A DNA stretch of 36,753 nt. Source: an uncultured Paraglaciecola sp. GTDB taxonomy: Bacteria; Pseudomonadota; Gammaproteobacteria; Enterobacterales; Alteromonadaceae. The DNA lies in the NCBI RefSeq assembly GCF_913020055.1, contig NZ_CAJWCF010000047.1:1-36753 (forward strand), given 5' to 3'. Positions within the stretch are counted from its first letter, which is position 1. Every line of letters begins with the position of its first letter. This document shows positions 17,623 through 26,998 of this stretch, in pieces. Under the pieces are notes generated by a model. The model was not told the DNA's origin, searched no databases, and was given only the letters and a program-made list of their open reading frames with translations. The translations under genes were made by a program, and so were the position numbers.

Positions 17623-18768
17623 ATGGATTCAATAATAATAAACAAAAAGTTTGGCCTTAAATTACTTTCGATACTGCCTATTCTACTTTCAATTAGTTTA
17701 CTCAGTGGTTGTGGTGAAGCCGAAGCAATAAACGAAGAAACCAAAGAAAAGCTAGTGATATCGGTTCCTGTAGAAGTTGCACCATTATCCATTGGGGATA
17801 TTTCTTCTAATTACGCGACAACAGCCGTTTTAGAAGCGAAGGAAGAGGCGTTTGTTGTGCCAAGAGCCTCAGGGATAATCGAACATATCTATGTTGAAGA
17901 AGGTGATTATGTTGAAAAGGGCCAGGTTTTGGCGCAAATCGAACCCCGTCGTTATCATTTGAATCTAGATCGTGCAAAAGCTGATTTAGTTGGGGTTGAG
18001 AAAGAATTAGCAAAAATTAACAAGGTATATGACAAAAAATTAGTCAGTGACGATACCTACGACAAATTAACCGCCCAATATGAATCTGCCAACGCCACCT
18101 TATCTTTAGCAGAACTAGATCTAAAAGAAGCCACCATTACAGCGCCCATCTCAGGCTACATCGCGGAGCGAAATGCCAAAGTAGGTAATTTAAGTGAGTC
18201 TTTTCAACGTGAAAGAATGTTTCATATAGTGCAGCAGAAAGAACTATACGGAATCGTTTATTTACCAGAAAAGGAACTGTCTAAGGTACATAAGGAACAA
18301 CAAGCGTCTCTAAACCTAACGGCTTTTAATGGTGATGACATTTTTGCCTTTGTGGAACGTATTAGCCCAGTAATTGATTCAAAAACCGGTACCTTTAAAG
18401 TGACATTGCGCGTGCCTAACCCTGATCACTTACTAAAATCAGGCATGTTTGCCCAAGTTAAACTAAATTACGACACGAAACAGAATGCCATATTACTTCC
18501 TCGTAAAGCTCTACTGGCCATAGATGACAGCGTCAATGTGTTTGTGGTCAAAGATGGCATAGCAAGTAAAAAAGCCGTGACTGTGGGTTATCAAGAAGGT
18601 GAGGTTATAGAAATATTAAGTGGTTTGTCGGGTACAGAAAAGGTGGTGATTACTGGACATCAAAACTTGAGAGACCAAGCTCCTGTCGAGATTGTAAATG
18701 ATGACGTAAGCCAAGATGAAACTTTAGAACTAGCTCAGGATGCTTCTACCCAGTTAGCTAAAGGTTAA
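17623..18768 (+). CDS. RND efflux periplasmic adaptor lipoprotein
   Basis: A 381-residue membrane fusion protein that bridges inner-membrane RND permeases and an outer-membrane channel. The N-terminus has a hydrophobic helix and a clear lipobox LLSGC (acylated C30). The lipoyl/hairpin region follows: VPRASGIIEHIYVEEGDYVEKGQVLAQIEP, a short alpha-hairpin (about 105-165), the second lipoyl half (TAPISGYIAERNAKVG), then beta-barrel and membrane-proximal domains (about 195-355). It has its own GGGA ribosome site and is followed after ten bases by the first permease, so the three genes form one operon. Closest in layout to MdtA of MdtABC; substrate unknown. Confidence 0.9.
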   Translation: MDSIIINKKFGLKLLSILPILLSISLLSGCGEAEAINEETKEKLVISVPVEVAPLSIGDISSNYATTAVLEAKEEAFVVPRASGIIEHIYVEEGDYVEKGQVLAQIEPRRYHLNLDRAKADLVGVEKELAKINKVYDKKLVSDDTYDKLTAQYESANATLSLAELDLKEATITAPISGYIAERNAKVGNLSESFQRERMFHIVQQKELYGIVYLPEKELSKVHKEQQASLNLTAFNGDDIFAFVERISPVIDSKTGTFKVTLRVPNPDHLLKSGMFAQVKLNYDTKQNAILLPRKALLAIDDSVNVFVVKDGIASKKAVTVGYQEGEVIEILSGLSGTEKVVITGHQNLRDQAPVEIVNDDVSQDETLELAQDASTQLAKG

Positions 18769-18778
18769 GGAGCGGATT

Positions 18779-21700
18779 ATGAACATTGTTGATATTGCGG
18801 TCAAACGGCCTGTCACAGTTTGGATGTTTACCTTTGCGATCATTTTATTTGGTATGGTTTCGTTATCACGTTTAGCGATAAACCTATTACCGGAACTGTC
18901 CTACCCTACTCTTACCATTCGCACCGACTATCTAGGTGCAGCACCTGGCGAAATCGAACAATTGGTCTCCAAACCCATTGAAGAAACTATAGGCGTAGTA
19001 AAAGGGGTACGTACCGTTACGTCCACCTCTAAAGCCGGTCAATCTGATGTATTACTCGAATTTGAGTGGGGCACAGACATGGACTTAGCCAGCCTAGAAG
19101 TTCGTGAAAAACTAGACACCCTACAATTACCCTTAGATATTAAGAAACCATTATTACTTCGCTTTAACCCAAGCTTAGATCCAGTCATGCGTTTTGGCCT
19201 AGGAGGTGCCAAACCGGAAGCCTCAGATGATCCCAGCAGCACAAAAAACACCGAACAAGTAGTCTTAACCGATCAAGGCATTAAGGCGCTACGTATATAT
19301 GCCGAAGAACAAATAAAACGACAACTCGAATCTGTTGTGGGTGTGGCATCGGTAAAAGTAGGTGGTGGGTTAGAAAATGAAATCCAAGTACTTGTTGACC
19401 AACAAAAAACCAGTCAACTGAACATTTCCGTTAATGAAGTGATTAAACGTTTAAAAGACGAAAATGTAAATTCCTCGGGGGGCCGAGTAAAAGACGGCTC
19501 ACAAGAATATTTAGTTCGCACTTTAAACCAATTTCAAACTTTAGATGATATACGTAATCTGTTTATAGCCAATAGAGAAGGCAAAAACATTCGTTTAGGT
19601 GATATTGCTACAGTACAAGACACGCACAAAGAACCCACTTCAATGAACCGCTTTAATGGTTTTGAAGGGGTTGAAATAGCGATTTATAAAGAAGGTGATG
19701 CGAACACTGTTCAAGTAGCTGAAAATATACAGTTTCGCATTGCCCAATTGCAAGATGCCATTCCTAGCCAATATCAGTTGCAGTTGGTCTACGATCAATC
19801 AAGATTTATCGCCAATGCCATTGACGAAGTAAAGTCAGCCGGCATGATTGGTGGTCTATTAGCAATGTTGATTTTGTATTTGTTTCTTAAAAATATTTGG
19901 TCAACCTTGATTATATCTATCTCTATTCCTGTTTCTATTATCGCTACTTTTAATCTTATGTATGGCAATGGAATTAGCTTAAACATAATGAGCTTAGGAG
20001 GCATCGCTCTGGCGATTGGTCTGCTAGTAGATAACAGCATAGTGGTGTTAGAAAACATTGCTCGGCATAAAACCAAAACTAAAAATTTCAAACAAGCGGC
20101 AGTGATTGGCACCAAAGAAGTTTCCATGGCGATAATCGCATCAACATTAACCACTATGGCGGTGTTTTTTCCATTAGTCTTTGTTGAAGGTATTGCTGGT
20201 CAGTTGTTTAGTGATCAGGCGTTAACGGTAACTTTTGCCCTGGCTGCATCGTTAGTTGTAGCACTCACATTGATCCCCATGTTAGCGGCAAGAGAAAAGT
20301 CGACTGATGCGACAAACAACACGCCTCCATTAGATTTAGGTAAAAGCCCTGAAAAAACCAAACCCACAACTAAGATTGGCTGGATTTTTCATTATTTATC
20401 GCTACCTCTTTATTGGTTAGTGCAAGTGCTTTTCCATTTTATTCCCTTTGTCATTACGTCCTTGATCGTTTTATTATTTAGGTTGTTAAGCAAAGTATTT
20501 GGTACCTTATTCCGTCCAATTTTATGGGCATTTGATAAGAGTTTTGCACAAATAGAAAAAGTTTACTTGGCTGCCCTGCACTATGTGTTACGTATTCGCT
20601 TCTTAGTGTTAACCAGCGTGATCGCGGTTTCTTTAGCGTCGGTTTTGTTATTACCTAAACTAGGCATGGAGCTTATTCCTGATATGTCTCAAGGTGAGTT
20701 TTTTGTCGAAATAAACCTGCCCACAGGATCACAATTAAAAAATACAGATAAGGTGATTGCAGATTTAGCAATATTTACCGCTGATCTTGAAGGTGTAGAC
20801 CGTACCTATGCGTTGGCAGGAACTGGAAGCCTCATGAATGTATCTGCCAGTCAAGGTGGTGATTATTGGGGTAAATTAAACGTAGTTATGCTTTCAGGTA
20901 GTTCAGCTGAGACGAGCCAATTAGTGATGGACAAAATGCGTGGTTATTTGTCTCAGCAAGCCGGTATTCAAAGTAAGTTTGGTAAACCTGCATTGTTTAC
21001 CTTCGCTACCCCTTTGGCCGTTCAAATCGTTGGTTATGATCTGCAAAACTTGGCTAAATATAGCCAAAAGATGCAGGCTATTTTGCAAAGTGATAACCGA
21101 TTTGCAGATGTAAAATCCTCACTCCAAACAGGTAATCCAGAACTTAAAATTAAATTCGACCATGGGAAACTCGCTCAACTGGGTATCAATGCACCAGATG
21201 TATCTAAACTCATCTCAGCAAAAATTGGTGGCGAAGTAGCAACTAAGTACAGTATTGAAGACCGTAAAGTCGATATCTTAGTCAGAACCATCGAGGCACA
21301 ACGAGATTCCATTGCCGATATTGGCCAAATGATTGTTAACCCTGGTGTTAGTCCCGCTATACCGTTATCTGCTGTCGCAGATATCAGTATGTCAATTGGT
21401 CCCAGTGAAATCACCCGTATTGGTCAAGAACGAGTAGCAGTAGTTTCGGCCAATTTAAATTACGGCGATTTAAATGAAGCAGTGTTAGCCGTTCAACAAC
21501 ATATCGACAACCTAAAATTGCCGGTAAACATGCAAGCTAAAGTGGCTGGTCAAAGTGAAGAAATGGAAAACAGCTTCCAATCTCTACAATTTGCTTTAGC
21601 GCTGGCGATATTTTTGGTGTATTTAGTGATGGCCTCACAATTTGAATCATTGTTACACCCATTACTTATTTTGTTTACTGTACCTTTGGCGTGTGCAGGC

Positions 21701-22126
21701 TCTATTTATGGATTGTACCTATCAGGCACTAATATCAGTGTAGTAGTGTTTATAGGGCTCATTATGTTGGCAGGTATAGTGGTGAATAATGCCATAGTGC
21801 TAATCGACAGAATTAACCAGTTGCGTGCCACAGGGATAGAGAAATCGGCTGCTATCATCGAAGCTGCGCAGAGTCGTCTACGACCTATATTAATGACCAC
21901 TCTAACTACCTCGTTAGGTTTACTACCTATGGCAATAGGTTTAGGTGAAGGTGCTGAAATACGCACACCTATGGCCATCACGGTTATTTATGGTTTACTT
22001 TTTGCCACCCTTCTAACCTTATTTTTTATCCCGGTTATTTACAGTTTGTTTGATCGCAAACAGTTTGCAACACAATCAGAGGAATTGTTAACAGACGGTG
22101 ATGATGGGGAAACTATTTATGGATAA
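18779..22126 (+). CDS. RND multidrug efflux permease, subunit 1 (with extra hydrophobic insert)
   Basis: A 1115-residue inner-membrane proton-driven exporter of the AcrB/MdtB (HAE-1) type. It begins MNIVDIAVKRPVTVWMF, the typical first helix, and has two repeats of one helix, a large porter loop and five helices. In helix 4 the sequence is GLLVDNSIVVLEN: D418 is kept but the second Asp of AcrB is Asn, as in many VDN-type members. The protein is about 65-80 residues longer than usual because the helix 6-7 linker (about 505-590) is expanded: a polar Thr/Lys-rich piece, then hydrophobic stretches near 541-570. Both halves are complete. Its stop overlaps the next permease's start. Confidence 0.92.
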   Translation: MNIVDIAVKRPVTVWMFTFAIILFGMVSLSRLAINLLPELSYPTLTIRTDYLGAAPGEIEQLVSKPIEETIGVVKGVRTVTSTSKAGQSDVLLEFEWGTDMDLASLEVREKLDTLQLPLDIKKPLLLRFNPSLDPVMRFGLGGAKPEASDDPSSTKNTEQVVLTDQGIKALRIYAEEQIKRQLESVVGVASVKVGGGLENEIQVLVDQQKTSQLNISVNEVIKRLKDENVNSSGGRVKDGSQEYLVRTLNQFQTLDDIRNLFIANREGKNIRLGDIATVQDTHKEPTSMNRFNGFEGVEIAIYKEGDANTVQVAENIQFRIAQLQDAIPSQYQLQLVYDQSRFIANAIDEVKSAGMIGGLLAMLILYLFLKNIWSTLIISISIPVSIIATFNLMYGNGISLNIMSLGGIALAIGLLVDNSIVVLENIARHKTKTKNFKQAAVIGTKEVSMAIIASTLTTMAVFFPLVFVEGIAGQLFSDQALTVTFALAASLVVALTLIPMLAAREKSTDATNNTPPLDLGKSPEKTKPTTKIGWIFHYLSLPLYWLVQVLFHFIPFVITSLIVLLFRLLSKVFGTLFRPILWAFDKSFAQIEKVYLAALHYVLRIRFLVLTSVIAVSLASVLLLPKLGMELIPDMSQGEFFVEINLPTGSQLKNTDKVIADLAIFTADLEGVDRTYALAGTGSLMNVSASQGGDYWGKLNVVMLSGSSAETSQLVMDKMRGYLSQQAGIQSKFGKPALFTFATPLAVQIVGYDLQNLAKYSQKMQAILQSDNRFADVKSSLQTGNPELKIKFDHGKLAQLGINAPDVSKLISAKIGGEVATKYSIEDRKVDILVRTIEAQRDSIADIGQMIVNPGVSPAIPLSAVADISMSIGPSEITRIGQERVAVVSANLNYGDLNEAVLAVQQHIDNLKLPVNMQAKVAGQSEEMENSFQSLQFALALAIFLVYLVMASQFESLLHPLLILFTVPLACAGSIYGLYLSGTNISVVVFIGLIMLAGIVVNNAIVLIDRINQLRATGIEKSAAIIEAAQSRLRPILMTTLTTSLGLLPMAIGLGEGAEIRTPMAITVIYGLLFATLLTLFFIPVIYSLFDRKQFATQSEELLTDGDDGETIYG

Positions 22127-25100
22127 GTTCGAAAGTGCTGGTTCGGCATTAGCGGATTTTGCCATACGCCGACCAGTCACCATTATGATGTTGTTTTTAT
22201 CGATGTTGGTATTTGGTATTTTATCCAGCCAACTATTGCCTCTGGAAAAATTTCCTAGCATCGATATTCCGGAAATCGCTATCCGTATTCCTTATAGTGA
22301 TGCAACACCGGTAGAAGTAGAAAAAATGATCACTCGGCCAGTAGAAGAGGCCTTGGCCACTATGTCTGGCATTAAACGTTTGCGCTCTCGTTCTTCAGAA
22401 GACGCAGCTGAAATCCAATTACAGTTTGCATGGGATGAGAACCTTAAAGCCAAAGGTATTGAAGCTAGAGAAAAGATAGATGCTATTCGCGCGGATTTAC
22501 CGGAAGACGTAGAGCGGATATTGGTCTATCAATTTAATACTAATGATATGCCAATTTTTTCTTTGCGAGTCTCTAGCGAAAGAGATTTATCTAGCGCCTA
22601 CGACTTGCTTGATCGCAATTTAAAACGGCCAATCGAAAGAGTCGCTGGGGTATCTAAGGTCGAACTTTACGGCGTAACAAAAAAGCAGATATCCATTCGT
22701 TTAGACCAACAACTGATGGCTGCGCTACAAGTTAACACCAACGAATTAGCCACCTCTTTGAGCAATGCTAATTTTTCCCTCACTGCGGGTAGTTTTACAG
22801 ATACCGACATTGAACAAAAAATCACGGTTAATCCCCAAGGTGAGTTTACTAGTGTTCAGGAAATACGTGATTTGATGGTCAAAAAAGGGGTTCGCCTCAG
22901 TGATATTGCCTTAGTCAAATACGAAAAACCCAAACGCACAGAAGGTCGTCATTTAGATCAATCCTTTGCAGTAGGATTTAACATTTTTCGGGAATCAACC
23001 AGTAATATGGTTGAGGTATCTAGCGAAGTGTTAAAAGTGATTGATGAGGCTAACTCAAATCCTGCGTTTAACGGTATCCACTTGTTTATTATGCAAAACG
23101 AAGCAGAGAGCGTAACTAAATCCCTGTCTGATTTGCTTAATGCTGGTTTGATTGGCGCTATGCTATCACTACTGGTGCTTTATGCCTTTTTACGAAATGT
23201 AACCAGTACTTTATTGGTTGTGTTATCTGTGCCTTTTAGTATTTGTATTACCCTAGGCTGCATGTACATGATGGGTTATACGATTAATATTTTGTCTATG
23301 ATGGGGCTGATGTTAGCGGTAGGTATGTTGGTAGATAATGCGGTGGTTGTCACAGAAAGCATCGAACAAGAAAAAGAACATAATCCTGATGTGATTGCTG
23401 CCACGAAAGCGGGTGTGGGTAAAGTAAGTTTGGCGGTCATCGCTGGCACTATCACCACTGCGATTGTTTTTTTACCTAATATTGTGGGTGCCAAGGTTAA
23501 CGTCACTATTTTTCTAGAGCATGTTGCTATTGCCATTTGTATATCGTTGTTTGCTTCGTTACTAATCTCGCAAACTTTGATCCCTCTTCTTTCAACTAAA
23601 ATCAAAACTAAGAAAAGTAAAAGTGGTGCCAGTAAACAACCGAAAGCCCCGAACAAAATGGCAATCTGGTACAAACACATTCTGACTTGGTCACTTAAAA
23701 ACCAAGGAAAAACTAGCCTAATAGCTCTTTTGTTTTTAGCCAGTACCGCACTGCCAATGCAGTATGTCACCAGCGATGATGATAACAACAACGATCAAAA
23801 TCGAGTTTGGATGAACTATGACATTCAAGGCAGTTATAGTTTGGAAGAAGTCGAAAAAACTGTGACTAAAATGGAAAAGTACCTGTACGCCAATCAAGAT
23901 AAATTTTATATCAAACAGGTTTATACCTATTACACTGCTGGATTTGCTGTTTCGGGCATTACCCTTATAGATGATTTACTCGTGTCACAATCAGAAGTAA
24001 AAAAACAAATCTCTGAAAACTTACCAAAATTTGTAAGAGCAAAACCTTCGTTCCAATGGGATCAAGGCAATGGTGGCGGTATTCAAATGAACTTAGTCGG
24101 CGACTCTTCCGAAAGACTGGAGCAAATAGCCAAACAAATCATCCCAATATTGGCCAATGTTGAAGGACTTTCAGAAGTTAAAACCGATACCAGTCGCCAG
24201 AAACAGGAATTACAAATAGTCATAGATAGACAAAAAGCGTTTCGTTTTGGCCTCAATACCAGCGATATTGCGCAGATTGTCTCAACTGCACTGCGGGGAG
24301 CAAATTTACGCACATTCCGTTATGGAGACAGCGGTGAAGTGGGTATTCGTTTAATGTACGACCAAGAGTTACAAAATTCAGTCGATGCCCTAAAAAATCT
24401 AACGATTACTCGAATGTCAGGACAAAACGTCACACTAGATATGATTGCCAATTTAACAGTCAAACCTAGACTTGCAGAAATTAACCGTAGCTACCGTCAA
24501 ACCTCAATAACGATTGGTGGCAACTTACAAGATGGCTTTACCTTAGAAAATGCGCAAAAAAGCATTAAAGGTGTAATGGAACACATCAAATTACCCACAG
24601 GTTACGATTGGACTTTTGATGGCAGCATAAAACGCCAAAATCAAAATGAAAGTGCCATGCAAACTAATATGTTATTGGCCCTGATTATGATTTACATCGT
24701 AATGGCTGCCTTGTTTGAGTCATTACTGTTACCCACAGCTGTGATTACCTCATTGTTGTTTTCGATGACGGGTGTATTTTGGGCATTGTTTGCAGCTGGT
24801 TTACCTATGTCAATTATGAGTATGATTGGCATGTTAATACTGATGGGAATAGTGGTGAACAATGGCATTGTGCTGGTGGATAGAATAAACCAGCTAATCA
24901 ATATGGGTTACGCGGTGCAACAAGCCATCATCGAAGCCTGTCTAAACCGTGTTAGGCCGATACTAATGACTGTAGCTACAACGGTATTAGGCTTAGTGCC
25001 ACTTGCTTTTGGCAGTACTCGTTTAGGCGGAGATGGTCCACCCTACTCGCCTATGGCAATTTCTATTATTGGTGGTTTACTATTTTCAACTTTAACCAGT

Positions 25101-25208
25101 TTGGTATTAGTTCCATTAGCTTACTTACTATTACTTAAGCTTAGGGCAAAAACCGTTGAATTGATCTCCAGCAGCAAACGAATAGTTAATCGAGTTATCA
25201 GTATTTAA
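22119..25208 (+). CDS. RND multidrug efflux permease, subunit 2
   Basis: A 1029-residue RND permease of normal length. The ATG at 22119 is preferred: it overlaps the previous stop by eight bases (ATGGATAA), has GGGGA eight bases upstream and gives MDKFESAGSALADFAIRRPV. An in-frame GTG at 22098 would add seven residues. Twelve membrane helices and two porter loops follow the family plan, and helix 4 has GMLVDNAVVVTES (D406, N407). It is clearly different from subunit 1, so it is an old divergence, not a recent copy. Two permeases with one adaptor resemble MdtB-MdtC, which form a mixed trimer; the same is plausible here but not shown by sequence. No TolC-like gene follows. Confidence 0.92.
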   Translation: MDKFESAGSALADFAIRRPVTIMMLFLSMLVFGILSSQLLPLEKFPSIDIPEIAIRIPYSDATPVEVEKMITRPVEEALATMSGIKRLRSRSSEDAAEIQLQFAWDENLKAKGIEAREKIDAIRADLPEDVERILVYQFNTNDMPIFSLRVSSERDLSSAYDLLDRNLKRPIERVAGVSKVELYGVTKKQISIRLDQQLMAALQVNTNELATSLSNANFSLTAGSFTDTDIEQKITVNPQGEFTSVQEIRDLMVKKGVRLSDIALVKYEKPKRTEGRHLDQSFAVGFNIFRESTSNMVEVSSEVLKVIDEANSNPAFNGIHLFIMQNEAESVTKSLSDLLNAGLIGAMLSLLVLYAFLRNVTSTLLVVLSVPFSICITLGCMYMMGYTINILSMMGLMLAVGMLVDNAVVVTESIEQEKEHNPDVIAATKAGVGKVSLAVIAGTITTAIVFLPNIVGAKVNVTIFLEHVAIAICISLFASLLISQTLIPLLSTKIKTKKSKSGASKQPKAPNKMAIWYKHILTWSLKNQGKTSLIALLFLASTALPMQYVTSDDDNNNDQNRVWMNYDIQGSYSLEEVEKTVTKMEKYLYANQDKFYIKQVYTYYTAGFAVSGITLIDDLLVSQSEVKKQISENLPKFVRAKPSFQWDQGNGGGIQMNLVGDSSERLEQIAKQIIPILANVEGLSEVKTDTSRQKQELQIVIDRQKAFRFGLNTSDIAQIVSTALRGANLRTFRYGDSGEVGIRLMYDQELQNSVDALKNLTITRMSGQNVTLDMIANLTVKPRLAEINRSYRQTSITIGGNLQDGFTLENAQKSIKGVMEHIKLPTGYDWTFDGSIKRQNQNESAMQTNMLLALIMIYIVMAALFESLLLPTAVITSLLFSMTGVFWALFAAGLPMSIMSMIGMLILMGIVVNNGIVLVDRINQLINMGYAVQQAIIEACLNRVRPILMTVATTVLGLVPLAFGSTRLGGDGPPYSPMAISIIGGLLFSTLTSLVLVPLAYLLLLKLRAKTVELISSSKRIVNRVISI

Positions 25209-25243
25209 CCTGAGCTCGGGTTATTTAATAATGGGAGAACAAC

Positions 25244-25402
25244 ATGAGTAGATGGATTGTATTACCGATACTAGCCTTAGCCGCGATTGGCTTTTATAGC
25301 ATTGGCAACGTTTCTAGTTTGGTTGTGTTTTTGATCATTGGTTTTATGTTTGAGTTAGCCTTTTGGTTCAAGGCATTTCCTAAAAAAAGGAATAAACCTT
25401 AA
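25244..25402 (+). CDS. 52-residue membrane protein at the end of the RND operon
   Basis: A small ORF starting ATG at 25244, with a good GGGAGA ribosome site (25233-25238), ending TAA at 25402. The product has an N-terminal hydrophobic segment (about 4-19), a second (about 24-43, SLVVFLIIGFMFELAFWF) and a basic C-terminus (FPKKRNKP), so it is predicted to be a two-helix inner-membrane protein with its C-terminus in the cytoplasm. It follows the second permease by 35 bases in the same direction with no terminator between, and so belongs to the operon. I do not recognise a family. By analogy with small pump partners such as AcrZ it may modify the exporter; this is speculation. Confidence 0.75.
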   Translation: MSRWIVLPILALAAIGFYSIGNVSSLVVFLIIGFMFELAFWFKAFPKKRNKP

Positions 25403-25423
25403 ACTCAAAACCACTTTCACTAT

Positions 25424-25822
25424 TTACTTCTCTAATACCTCAGACAACAGGTTAATCGCCTGTTGTTCTGCTTCATCTAACTGGCCATCAGCCAGCGCAA
25501 CATCCCTAACTAACTGCATTGCTTTTAGTTTCATATCACTATCAACCAACAATTTGGCTCTATGCGTTAAATACTCATCCACTTTGTTAGTTTTTATGGC
25601 GGCATAACATTTCAGTAACGTAGTGGTGTAATACTCTTCTTTGCTGATATCAGAATTCCAATCAATAGTACTCAACCATTTACGCATAAATTGTGTTTCT
25701 TGTTCAGTGATCACACCATCAGCCACGATTAAAAACAACACTAAATCAAACAGAGCCTCTCGCTGCTTTTGGTCTTGGCAATGGCCCATATCTATTGACT
25801 GAATAAATAAATCAAATTTCAT
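25424..25822 (-). CDS. TerB-family (tellurite resistance/co-chaperone-like) protein
   Basis: A 132-residue all-helical soluble protein of the TerB type. Two acidic repeats are visible, VADGVITEQE (about 33-42) and LADGQLDEAEQQ (about 109-120), the metal-binding signature of TerB-like domains. There are no other ter genes nearby, so tellurite resistance should not be assumed; stand-alone TerB proteins are common in marine Gammaproteobacteria with no fixed role. It is convergent with the RND operon (21-base gap) and divergent from the aldo/keto reductase, so it is probably transcribed alone. Confidence 0.8.
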   Translation of the reverse strand: MKFDLFIQSIDMGHCQDQKQREALFDLVLFLIVADGVITEQETQFMRKWLSTIDWNSDISKEEYYTTTLLKCYAAIKTNKVDEYLTHRAKLLVDSDMKLKAMQLVRDVALADGQLDEAEQQAINLLSEVLEK

Positions 25823-25934
25823 CTGTTACTCCTTAAAAATAGAATATTTAGCAAAATTGGATTCGTATTCCCCCTAAGCTTTGCAAGAATCCGTGCAAGG
25901 TAAATTGAGAATTGGTTTGCTTTGGTTTAGGCTA

Positions 25935-25956
25935 ACGCAAATTTTCTATTTTGCGT
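25935..25956 (+). promoter_or_regulatory. Inverted repeat just upstream of the aldo/keto reductase start
   Basis: ACGCAAA (25935-25941) and TTTGCGT (25950-25956) form a perfect 7-base inverted repeat with an eight-base spacer, eight bases before the reductase ATG, where a ribosome site is otherwise missing. It could be an operator or an initiation-blocking hairpin. Confidence 0.4.
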
Positions 25957-25964
25957 AACTATTA

Positions 25965-26981
25965 ATGATAAAAAATGATCCTAATCCAGTATATTCTGCT
26001 GCGAGTAATCGATATGAAAATATGCCCTATCGCAGATGCGGTAAAAGCGGTCTTCAATTACCGGCACTATCGTTAGGACTATGGCAGAATTTTGGTGCGG
26101 TCGACTCACCAAAAAATGCTCAAGACATGTTACATCGGGCATTTGATTTAGGTATTAATCATTTTGATTTAGCAAATAATTATGGCCCTCCTTTTGGATC
26201 GGCTGAATCTACCTTTGGTCAAGTTATGGCCAAAAGTTTTAAGCCGTATAGAGATGAAATGTTGGTATCCAGTAAGGCGGGATACGATATGTGGGCTGGG
26301 CCTTATGGTATAGGTGGTTCAAGGAAGTATTTAATCGCTAGTTGCGATCAAAGTTTAAAACGCACAGGGCTGGATTATTTTGATGTGTTTTATTCTCATT
26401 GTTACGACCCTGACACGCCACTTGAGGAGACCATGCAAGCATTAGATTATATTGTACGTTCTGGTCGCGCTTTATATGTAGGGATCTCTAGTTATTCACC
26501 TGTTCACACCAAACAAGCGATTCGTATATTACAAGATTTAGGTACCCCTCTTCTCATTCATCAACCTAGTTACAATATGTTTGACCGATGGATAGAAGAT
26601 GGATTAACCGACGTATTGTTAGAGGAAGAAATTGGCTCTATTGTGTTCTCTCCATTGGCTCAAGGTTTTTTAACCAATAAGTATCTCAAAGGCGTTCCAC
26701 AGGGTTCACGCGCATCTCGTGGTGAGCAGATTTATTTAAATGAAGATAATATCAGCCAAGAGAAAGTAGCCAAAGTCACGCAACTCAATGAACTCGCTTT
26801 ACAACGAGGTCAATCACTCGCTCAAATGGCAGTAGCATGGGTGCTCAACAACCAAGCGGTAACGAGTGCGATTATCGGCGCCAGTAGAGTCAGTCAAATT
26901 GAAGACTGTGTGGCGGCTTTAGATAACTTAGAATTTACTCAACAAGAACTTAGCAGCATCGACACTATTTTAGCAAAGTAA
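25965..26981 (+). CDS. yghZ: Aldo/keto reductase, YghZ (L-glyceraldehyde 3-phosphate reductase) type
   Basis: An NADPH-dependent (beta/alpha)8 reductase. E. coli YghZ reduces L-glyceraldehyde 3-phosphate and methylglyoxal, so detoxification of reactive aldehydes is the likely role. The 338 residues align along their length with YghZ: YRRCGKSGLQLPALSLGLW near the start, HFDLANNYGPP (catalytic Asp and Tyr), SSKAGYDMW (Lys), DVFYSHCYDPDTP (His) and LIHQPSYNMFDRW. Near the C-terminus SAIIGASRVSQI binds the cofactor phosphate. The first 15-20 residues are variable and the start has no Shine-Dalgarno. The methyltransferase gene follows 17 bases later, so they probably share a transcript. Confidence 0.88.
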   Translation: MIKNDPNPVYSAASNRYENMPYRRCGKSGLQLPALSLGLWQNFGAVDSPKNAQDMLHRAFDLGINHFDLANNYGPPFGSAESTFGQVMAKSFKPYRDEMLVSSKAGYDMWAGPYGIGGSRKYLIASCDQSLKRTGLDYFDVFYSHCYDPDTPLEETMQALDYIVRSGRALYVGISSYSPVHTKQAIRILQDLGTPLLIHQPSYNMFDRWIEDGLTDVLLEEEIGSIVFSPLAQGFLTNKYLKGVPQGSRASRGEQIYLNEDNISQEKVAKVTQLNELALQRGQSLAQMAVAWVLNNQAVTSAIIGASRVSQIEDCVAALDNLEFTQQELSSIDTILAK

Positions 26982-26998
26982 ATTTTTAGGAAAGTAAA

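Noticed and set aside
25424-25822. Tellurite resistance operon
   Set aside because: Only one TerB-like gene is present, with no terA, terC, terD or terZ nearby, so a resistance function is not supported.
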